Part shown: positions 58,201-64,000 of the stretch, piece after piece
How the letters are laid out: each line of letters begins with the position of its first letter
Position numbering within the stretch: position 1 is the stretch's first letter
Source of the DNA: Ostreococcus lucimarinus CCE9901
Taxonomy: Eukaryota; Chlorophyta; Mamiellophyceae; Mamiellales; Bathycoccaceae
Direction: 5' to 3'
Length of the DNA: 64,000 nucleotides
NCBI RefSeq assembly: GCF_000092065.1
Contig: NC_009366.1
Location: forward strand, 440,001-504,000
Program-made: the position numbers and the translations under genes
Notes under the pieces: generated by a model
What the model saw: the letters and a program-made list of their open reading frames with translations, nothing else
What the model was told of the DNA's origin: nothing
Database searches by the model: none

Positions 58201-58219
58201 CATTCAGGAAGTTCTGTGA
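55214..58219 (+). CDS. SLC13/SLT-type anion transporter with RCK-C (TrkA-C) domains
   Basis: A 1,001-residue transporter, probably plasma membrane, of the DASS/SLC13 superfamily. Residues 1-210 and 750-960 are multi-pass segments with the transport motifs [30 protein letters not shown] and [11 protein letters not shown]. Between them lie about four TrkA-C-type soluble domains: [34 protein letters not shown] and [13 protein letters not shown] each end one. This layout equals the Chlamydomonas SLT sulfate transporters and SAC1. Sulfate with sodium is therefore the likely substrate. Long Ser/Arg-rich linkers (residues 310-440) may be phospho-regulated. Confidence 0.88.
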   Translation: MAPAWHGPYCVSVVAVMFIALLKNVAGPDVLMLGALALELAASIVDLGEGLKGFSNKGLLTVACLFVVAAGISNTGALDYYMSKALGTPKSAADAQLRLMVPIAVVSAFLNNTPVVAIMIPIVQKWSRKCKISSAQLFIPLSFSSILGGTCTLIGTSTNLVVDGMRRERYPNERALGLFELSKFGVPVLLSGLAYMLIAAPALLPGGARDGNRAGGQDMDMDDLTVGAVVPRGSPVVDAEVAVLRGLNGLYLVSVQRGDMLMRAVQPDFILEVGDILIFTGLVDRIGEVCKTHGLVPLTHEVEEKMLEEKRNSFDDYRKTNERSGENAESTVTFPPRARTPSLTGQSQDDSGIRGVAWMHRESRKDGRASIELHTYEKMLRKFKSSGNDEDADGSASDKAATSPPSEQRTQSGRASLDYNFKHGERRRQLSDDMREHDYFTQSVEVIRARILENSPLVGTTPSECKFRHKFKASIMAVQSMGEKSGTGNDVRRGHLGTTIFRANDILMLHVSQESPLLVQKQEREAASAENSRRGLPSPGSRRNLSLDAIEASTYTCGNDLEVLLTDAKTELNFNEFAIPMRVVSGGALDGKTIRGVDLANVPGLFCTAIQSNASSEMRIPDAETILNGEDILWFAGDMNGMQTLRRIPGLVSQENQVEKLKHVRKTDRRLVQAVISQGSSLVGRCVRDTHFRTRYDAVIIAVQRSGGRIQARIGDIVLEAGDVLLLDTSTSFLLDHKSDPTFALISEIEDSAPPQFDKLLPSLGTAVVMIAVFVAGALDLFVAALLASGVMLATGCLTQEQARAAVKWDVIVTIAAAFGISAAMEQSGVAAGIASTLVSAGNGMGTGKPGILVAVYLATVVLCNIVGNNAAAALMYPIAAGAAEKQGIDNVQMSYLLMLAASASFMSPFGYQTNLMVYGPGGYVFANFLKFGAPMQVVQLIVSVSVVLLDSKWWIGWIVGFGAILTIYLTRLVVPIIRKRRDAARGGSTDSRLDPIQEVL

Positions 58220-58439
58220 CCGACGCGAACAGCGACACCACCCACTCGTAGAGCGTCCGTCGCGATATTTAAGAACGATAAACGACTGTACAATAACCAC
58301 ATCCGCACGCTCTTTCTACCGACGAATCGCATCCGCGCATCGTTTCGCGAGCGTCACGGGCGACGCGCGTCTCCGTCCTCACCCACCGCACCTCGAGGCC
58401 TCACTCACCCTCGCGCGTTTCTCGCAGCGGATTCCCGCC

Positions 58440-60101
58440 ATGACGGATAGCGCAGTCATTCTCCATCGCGTCGCTCTGAACGCGGCGTTCATCGCCGTCG
58501 GCTACGCGCTGCGCGCGCTGAAAATACTTACCCTCGAAGATGGCAAAACCGTCTTTCGCTTTGCCACGAACGTGACGCTTCCAGCGCTGTTACTGTACGT
58601 CATGACGCGCGCGAGCGCGGTGGGCGCGTCCAGTGGATTGAGTGCGACCGTATCCACGGTGAGCGCGATCATTCCCGCGTGCTCGTTGCTCGTGGGCGTG
58701 GGATGTTCGTTCGGGGCGTACCTCGCGTATCGCAAGTCGCCGGCGCGCGCGAGAGGGTTAGCCGTCGGGAGCGCGACGGGGGTGAATTTAGGAATGTTTG
58801 CGTACCCGTTCGTGGAAGCGATATGGGGGGTGCCTGGTCTGGCGCTATGCGCGATGTGGGACGCTCCGAACGCGGTGGTGGTGTTCGGCGCGGCGAAGGC
58901 TATTTTCGCCGCCGAGCAAAAGCACGGCGACGCGTCTCGAGCCGTGCACGACGACGGCGGGATTTACGACGGGGAGTGGTTAGATAAGAAAAAGCACGGG
59001 TACGGGTGTTACAAGTACCCGAGCGGGGCGACGTACGAAGGGCAGTGGAAGAATAACGTCAAGGATGGCTTGGGGGTGTACACGTACGGCAAGGGCGGTT
59101 CGTACGCCGGCGAGTTCAAGCGCGGTCGGTTCGACGGGACGGGGATTCGCGTGCTGCGCACGGGCGCTGTCAAGGCGGGATTATGGGAAGACAACGAGTT
59201 TGTCGAGGCTACGACGGTAAAGGATTGCGAAGGGACGATTGCGGCGACGAACGCGGCGGTATCGACGGCTCGCAAAGCCGCCGAGGCGAGCAACCTCACG
59301 ATGAAGGATTTATTTTGGAAGGTGGCGAAATTTCCACCGGTGATCGCGGTGACATTGGCCAGTATGATGAACTTCACTGGTATTGCACTCCCTCAGACTG
59401 CTTCGCAGCTCGTCGTGCCGCTGGCGAACGCGAATAACCCGATCGTGTTGCTCACGCTCGGCGTCCTTTTCAAGCCAGCGATGGACCGAATGCAAGTGCA
59501 AGCGGTGGCTAAATTTATCGGCGTGAAATACGGTCTTGGGTTGCTATCGGCGGCGGTATGTACATTATTCATTCCACAAAGTTTCGCGCTCGCGCGAGGC
59601 GTCATAGCCGCGCTGTGCGTGATGCCTGTGCCGTCCATCGTCATGCAATACTCGGCCGAGCACGAAAACGACGGCCAACTTGCGGCGGCGATTGTCTTGA
59701 GCTCGCAAGCCATGACGCTCGTTTTGATCTGTTGTTTCGCCGTCGTCGCGCCGTACATCGTGAGTATTGATAAATTCGTGTTTTCGGGCGCCCTTCTTGC
59801 TGGCGCCGTTGCCGTGGGCGTAGCGAGCGCCGTCGGCGTCCTGGCGTTGAAGCCGTCTCGGGTAGACAAGGCGAAGAGTCCGGGCGTGGCGGTGGCACCG
59901 ACGGCGAGCATGCGATCGACATCCCCACGAAACATCGCTCATCGGCGACAACGGCGCGATGTTACGGTAAACATCGCCGTTAATGCCCCTCTTCGTGCGC
60001 TGACTGCTCGAGGTTCTTCCTTTACGTCGGCGAAGCGGTCGGCGCCGCAAGCGCCTTTGCGAGCGGCTCTGAGCGGCGGTGTAAAATTAGTAGGATTGTG
60101 A
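58440..60101 (+). CDS. Auxin-efflux-carrier-like (AEC) protein interrupted by MORN repeats
   Basis: A 553-residue membrane carrier. Residues 1-155 and 290-470 together make the two five-helix halves of the AEC (PIN/PILS/bacterial malate) fold, for example KFPPVIAVTLASMMNFTGIALP and LGVLFKPAMDR. Between them, in the central cytosolic loop, residues about 173-242 hold three MORN repeats (YDGEWLDKKKHGYGCY, YEGQWKNNVKDGLGVYTY, YAGEFKRGRFDGTGIRVL). MORN repeats bind lipids and anchor proteins to membranes. The fusion is not one I know. The substrate is unknown; hormone transport should not be assumed. The C-terminal 80 residues are basic and disordered. Confidence 0.85.
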   Translation: MTDSAVILHRVALNAAFIAVGYALRALKILTLEDGKTVFRFATNVTLPALLLYVMTRASAVGASSGLSATVSTVSAIIPACSLLVGVGCSFGAYLAYRKSPARARGLAVGSATGVNLGMFAYPFVEAIWGVPGLALCAMWDAPNAVVVFGAAKAIFAAEQKHGDASRAVHDDGGIYDGEWLDKKKHGYGCYKYPSGATYEGQWKNNVKDGLGVYTYGKGGSYAGEFKRGRFDGTGIRVLRTGAVKAGLWEDNEFVEATTVKDCEGTIAATNAAVSTARKAAEASNLTMKDLFWKVAKFPPVIAVTLASMMNFTGIALPQTASQLVVPLANANNPIVLLTLGVLFKPAMDRMQVQAVAKFIGVKYGLGLLSAAVCTLFIPQSFALARGVIAALCVMPVPSIVMQYSAEHENDGQLAAAIVLSSQAMTLVLICCFAVVAPYIVSIDKFVFSGALLAGAVAVGVASAVGVLALKPSRVDKAKSPGVAVAPTASMRSTSPRNIAHRRQRRDVTVNIAVNAPLRALTARGSSFTSAKRSAPQAPLRAALSGGVKLVGL

Positions 60102-60210
60102 TCGCGCACTCGAAGTATAAATAGATTGATAGTGCTTTTTATTGACATCACACGTTACGTAAGTTCGTGGGATTTTCAAAACTGCTATTGGAAAACTCGC
60201 GCGCCTTTAC

Positions 60211-61231
60211 TCAACTTTCTGCAGTCATGGTTTCGGCTTCCTCGCGAATCGTGCTGTACAGCGCGGAAGACAAGTAACGCTCGCCAAAGGACGGGAACAC
60301 CGTCGTGATGAGCTTACCAGCGTTCTCCGGGCGCTTGGCGAGCTGAATCGCCGCCGCGGCCGCGGCACCGGAGGAGATACCGACCATCAAACCTTCTTGC
60401 AACGCGAGCTCCTTGGCCATCGATATGGCGTCGTCGCTCGCGATTTGCACAACTTCGTCGATGACGTCCATGTCCAAAATACCCGGGATAAAGCCCGCAC
60501 CGATGCCTTGAATCTTATGCGGACCCGGTCCACCGCCCGAGAGCACGGGAGACTCCGTCGGCTCGACGGCGACAATCTTAATGTTCGGGTTCTTGCTCTT
60601 CAAGTAGCGACCGGTGCCGGTGATGGTGCCGCCAGTCCCGACGCCCGCGACAAAGATATCGATCTGTCCCGCGGTGTCTTCCCAAATCTCCGGTCCCGTG
60701 GTTTCAAAATGTACCTTCGGGTTAGCCGGGTTTTCAAACTGTTGCAGCACGTACGAGTTCGGCGTCTTGGCGGCGATTTCCTCCGCCTTTTGCACCGCTC
60801 CCTTCATCCCTTTCGCCGGGTCCGTCAACACCAAATTCGCCCCAAACGCCTTCAACAGAATCCGTCGCTCGAGGCTCATCGATGCCGGCATCGTAAGCGT
60901 AAGCTTATACCCCTTCGCCGCCGCGATGAAGGCCAATCCGATGCCGGTGTTCCCGCTCGTCGGTTCCACGAGCGTCGTCTTCCCCGGCGTAATCTTCCCC
61001 TCTTCCTCCGCCGCCGCGATCATGCTCCATCCGATGCGATCCTTCACGCTGCAGCACGGTTCCATTATCTCGAGTTTCGCCGCAATCTCCGCCCCGCATC
61101 CCTCCGACGTCTTATTCAAGTACACCATCGGCGTGCATCCCACGAGTTGCGTCACGTTGTCCGCGATGTTTACGTTTCCCGCTCGCGTCGTCGTTCGCGT
61201 TCGCGTCTTCCGCGTCGTCCGCGTCGTCTTC

Positions 61232-61268
<37 letters not shown>

Positions 61269-61299
61269 TCGTCATCGCGCGCACCATCGAGATGGCCAT
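60211..61299 (-). CDS. OASTL: Cysteine synthase (O-acetylserine (thiol)-lyase), plastid-type
   Basis: A 362-residue PLP enzyme joining sulfide to O-acetylserine. The PLP Lys is in [11 protein letters not shown] near residue 86, the substrate loop TSGNTG near 113, the phosphate-binding [10 protein letters not shown] near 218, and SSGAAAAAA near the end. The Thr/Arg-rich first 40 residues, partly encoded by an acg/cgt trinucleotide run (about 61238-61275), behave like a plastid transit peptide. The Ser-acetyltransferase-binding end is not assessed. The sulfate transporter lies 2 kb upstream on the other strand. Confidence 0.95.
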
Positions 61300-61618
61300 C
61301 GCGGCGTTCGATCCGTGTCGAGGTCCTGCGAGACGATCGCCGAATCGTCGCGGCTTTCGTCAGTCGTCGCTCGCTCGGTGCTCCGCGGTGCGTCGTACGC
61401 GTCGTCCGCGTCGACGATCCGATCGACGTCGCGCACGCACCGTCGCGCGTCGGCGTGTGCGAACGACGGAATCGTCGCGCGAGAGACGCCGACCCGGCGG
61501 CGACCGCGCGCGAGGACGCGCTCAACCCTAGTCTAAGGTTTTCCTTGGAAGGTTTTCTTGCGAATGCGCGGCGGCGCGAAGGGCGCGGCGACCGAGGCGC
61601 GTGACGATGAAAACGGAC
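61300..61618. other. Intergenic region between cysteine synthase and RAB3GAP1
   Basis: About 320 bp that must hold the cysteine synthase promoter and the 3' end of the RAB3GAP1 gene. A small near-palindromic/direct-repeat stretch, ggttttccttggaaggttttc (61537-61557), stands out by its low GC. No gene is seen; long open frames here are Arg-rich. Confidence 0.35.
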
Positions 61619-64000
61619 CTACGAGCGCGGACGCGCGGCGGTGCGAACGCAGATGCGGGTGTGGTCGTCGTACGCGATGACGCGATGGGCGTGGTCGGGG
61701 AGGGGTGGCGAGGCGCGGACGGCGAACTCGGCGACGCGACGACGACGCTCGAGGCGAAGCGCCAAGTACGCGCGCTCGGCGGGGGATTGGCAGTCGGTGT
61801 ACACGACGTGGAGGGATGAGGCCGGGATATCGCGAGCGCGGATGGTTTCGCACGCGTCGGCGGCGGTGAGGAGGCGGGAAATGAGATCCGGGGGGGCGTC
61901 GGGAAGCCTGGCGCGCGCGGACGCCGCGCGAAACGTCGCGCGCTCGGCGACTTGGAGCGAGGCGAAGACGAAATCGTACTCGTCCAGCGTCAACGGCTCG
62001 GTGCGCGCGAAAAAGTGCGAGCACGTGTCGATTGCTGTTTTGATCGATTCGTGCGTCTCCGCCGGTGCTCGCGCTGATGCTTCCTCCGACGACGTGAGCC
62101 ACCACGACGACAAAATAGCCGCCGTCGCCGCGCACGCGCATCGCGCGGCGACGTCGAAGAGCGCGGTGGCTGGGATCGTCTCGAGATAATGCATCGCTTT
62201 CTCGCCCTCAACGATCGGATCAAACAGAGGGTGCTGTTTATGCGCCGGCACGCGCGGCGCGCGCGTCCATAGCTCGAGCCACGTGTTTCCGTCGCGGCGC
62301 ATTCTGTCGCTCAAGCGTCCGCTCGATTCGTCTGTTTGTTCTTCTCCGGCGCCGGAGACGATCCAATCTTTGGGAGAGTGCCAACGCACGAAATCTTCAA
62401 ACACCGCGCGTGGATTCGCGGCTTTGAACGCGGACATATCGGACACGAGCGAATCGCTTTGAATGCGTTGTCGCGCGGCGCGACCCTCGTCGTCGTCTCC
62501 GAACGCTCGAAGCGCCGCTTCGCGCTCCGCCAACGCGTCCTCCGTCATGCACGGTGCTTCTTGCGTGATCGGCGCGCGAATGAACGCATGCGGTGCGTTC
62601 AACAAACGAATTTTCAGTGTCTCTGAGACCCCTTCCGCGCGGCTGTCGTCGCCGTCTTCGGGCGACAAATCTTCCTCGGCGCTCGCGTACTCGTCCGACT
62701 TCGCCGTCGTCGCGCTCTCGCTCCCGCTCATCGCTCTCTCGAGCGCTGCGCTCGAAAGCTCAACGTCGCCACTCAACAGCGCGTTTAAATCTAATTCATC
62801 GTCCACGGGATGACGCATTCTCGTCGACGTCGAGCTCGTGGTTTTGAGCAAACGATCGAACTCGTCACCACGTGGCGAGTCGGCGGATCTCGGCTGCGCG
62901 CCGTCGCTCGCTCGCGTCGACGCGTGCAACTCGGCGTCGCTCTTCGCGTTCCTTCGCGCGATGCATTGATTAAGCATCTGCAATTTTTGGTAAACTATGC
63001 ATGCGCCGTGATCGATGCCTAGAATTTCATCGCGCACGACGCCTGGAACGAGTCGTCCCCGTTCCCAGTATTCGCGTCGCAACTCGCGAGCGAAAGCGTT
63101 CCACGAATGCGCCACCGCGCGCGGATTTTTCAACGAGCAGCACGCGTGAAGGGCGAAACGGGCAAGGATAGAATTGGCAGGCGCCGTTTTGTACGGTTCA
63201 CGAAACGACTCTTGCGTCACCAACGCCGTCGTCGCGAAGGACGTAAAGATATCACGCGTCACCCCTCGAGCCGTTTCGTCGTTCGGTATGTGAGGCGTCT
63301 GGTATCCGCGCTCGACCCAAAACTCCGCGCTCGCCAAAGTCATCGTGTCCAATGCCCCCGTCACATCTTCGACATCTTCTCCACGAATGATCTCCGCGCT
63401 CTCGATGAGCGAGAATATCGCCTCGCTCATCGATGACGTGTCGCTCGAAATGACGGCGTCGTCCTCCTCGCCTCGATCTCGCGCCGCTTGCGTGAGGTCG
63501 CCCCGCAAACGCCAAATCGGCGCGTCTTCGACGTCGAGATCGGAGAATGTGACGCAATCTAAGCGCACATCGAGCCAGAGCGCGTCCACCTCTAACGTCC
63601 GCCACGGATCCTCCGCGTGTACCCATGCAGCCCAAGGACAATCGTCGTCCCACTCGTCGACGCGCAAACCGAAATCGTCGTCGTCGCTCTCGTCTTCAAT
63701 TTCAGACGTCATCGGCGATGTCGTAGCCTTTGCGCGCGTGAACTCGCGCGTGATGCGCGCTGAAACAATCGAACTTTCCAAGGCTTTCGTTTCCGCGTCG
63801 ATATCTGCCGTAGATGGGTTCGAGCGACGCGTCTCGCGAACGCTTCTGTAAAACGCGTTCACGCACCCCGCGAAAGTTCGCGCCGTTACCTCCTCGCGCG
63901 AACTAAAACGCGTGAACCTTGTGACGTCGGTTTCACAAACCGCATCGTCGTTATCATCACCCGCGCACACGTCCGCGGAAAAATCGCGCTCGTAAAAACC
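61619..64000 (-). CDS. RAB3GAP1: RAB3GAP1-like Rab GTPase-activating protein catalytic subunit (5' end outside window)
   Basis: At least 793 residues. The frame stays open to the window edge, and the first in-frame start codon seen (63970) is a GTG, so the N-terminus lies beyond. RAB3GAP1 signatures: DVRLDCVTFSDLDVEDAPIWRL, HSWNAFARELRREYWERGRLVPGV, and the C-terminal block DMSAFKAANPRAVFEDFVRWHSPKDWI. This complex acts with RAB3GAP2 as GAP/GEF on Rab3 and Rab18, and its plant relatives are rarely annotated. An acidic linker separates the blocks. A HEAT-like helical tail ends the protein. Confidence 0.85.
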   Translation of the reverse strand, partial: GFYERDFSADVCAGDDNDDAVCETDVTRFTRFSSREEVTARTFAGCVNAFYRSVRETRRSNPSTADIDAETKALESSIVSARITREFTRAKATTSPMTSEIEDESDDDDFGLRVDEWDDDCPWAAWVHAEDPWRTLEVDALWLDVRLDCVTFSDLDVEDAPIWRLRGDLTQAARDRGEEDDAVISSDTSSMSEAIFSLIESAEIIRGEDVEDVTGALDTMTLASAEFWVERGYQTPHIPNDETARGVTRDIFTSFATTALVTQESFREPYKTAPANSILARFALHACCSLKNPRAVAHSWNAFARELRREYWERGRLVPGVVRDEILGIDHGACIVYQKLQMLNQCIARRNAKSDAELHASTRASDGAQPRSADSPRGDEFDRLLKTTSSTSTRMRHPVDDELDLNALLSGDVELSSAALERAMSGSESATTAKSDEYASAEEDLSPEDGDDSRAEGVSETLKIRLLNAPHAFIRAPITQEAPCMTEDALAEREAALRAFGDDDEGRAARQRIQSDSLVSDMSAFKAANPRAVFEDFVRWHSPKDWIVSGAGEEQTDESSGRLSDRMRRDGNTWLELWTRAPRVPAHKQHPLFDPIVEGEKAMHYLETIPATALFDVAARCACAATAAILSSWWLTSSEEASARAPAETHESIKTAIDTCSHFFARTEPLTLDEYDFVFASLQVAERATFRAASARARLPDAPPDLISRLLTAADACETIRARDIPASSLHVVYTDCQSPAERAYLALRLERRRRVAEFAVRASPPLPDHAHRVIAYDDHTRICVRTAARPRS

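Noticed and set aside
55214-61299. A sulfur-assimilation operon
   Set aside because: The genes lie on both strands with an unrelated carrier between; nuclear eukaryotic genes are not expected to be polycistronic.

Overview
The window is eukaryotic nuclear DNA from a very compact, GC-rich genome of a unicellular green alga, most probably Ostreococcus or a close Mamiellales relative. This is judged from gene content and style, not from a database match. Plant-lineage genes include a GARP/MYB-CC (PSR1/PHR1-type) factor, plastid CPN60, plant-type PEP carboxylase, SPINDLY and a front-end fatty-acid desaturase. Most genes are single-exon, with gaps of only about 40-300 bp and frequent divergent or convergent pairs. 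I see no insertion sequence, prophage, CRISPR array or rRNA.

Layout. 0-10 kb: mitochondrial-type phosphate carrier, saposin/thioredoxin-like ER protein, SnoaL-like protein, cytochrome b5-fused desaturase, an unrecognised protein, organellar uL1, ARF1, PHR1-like factor. 10-18 kb: BRCT/SQ-TQ-rich DNA-damage-type protein, a tandem pair of TLC-domain membrane proteins, two candidate microproteins, aldo-keto reductase, a PARP-type zinc finger protein with a histone-H1-like tail. 18-32.5 kb: eIF2beta, a 2,211-residue SNF2 remodeller carrying PHD, LysM-like, three SAND-Tudor cassettes and a CW finger, a GT25-like type II membrane protein, an eIF4B/4H-like RRM protein, an SCP-type CTD phosphatase, Dus3. 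32.6-46 kb: XPD, acyltransferase-3 protein, eL22, DPY-30, an intron-containing tRNA-Arg(UCU), an unrecognised type II protein, PEP carboxylase, argininosuccinate lyase, OS-9. 46-64 kb: SPINDLY, plastid CPN60, TSR3, a C2H2-type protein in a locally AT-richer stretch, eIF4A-III, SLC13/SLT sulfate-type transporter, an auxin-efflux-carrier-like protein with MORN repeats, cysteine synthase, and RAB3GAP1, which runs off the right edge.

Splicing matters in this window. Six protein genes need introns that reading frames alone hide: PHR1-like, ARF1, eL22 (two introns, with a 13-nt first coding exon), DPY-30, CPN60 and the C2H2 protein. I rebuilt each by joining GT..AG boundaries in phase. All seven introns carry ACTGAC 10-32 nt before the 3' splice site, which looks like a strict branch-site consensus. 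Several long reading frames begin at GTG or TTG and were trimmed or extended to ATG.

The genes are mostly housekeeping and do not form operons. The strongest novelty candidates are domain architectures: the SNF2/SAND/Tudor/LysM/CW giant, the AEC carrier interrupted by MORN repeats, the BRCT protein with a cysteine cluster, and the GT25-like protein lacking the usual acidic motif. A sulfate-type transporter and a cysteine synthase lie 2 kb apart, which may be chance.
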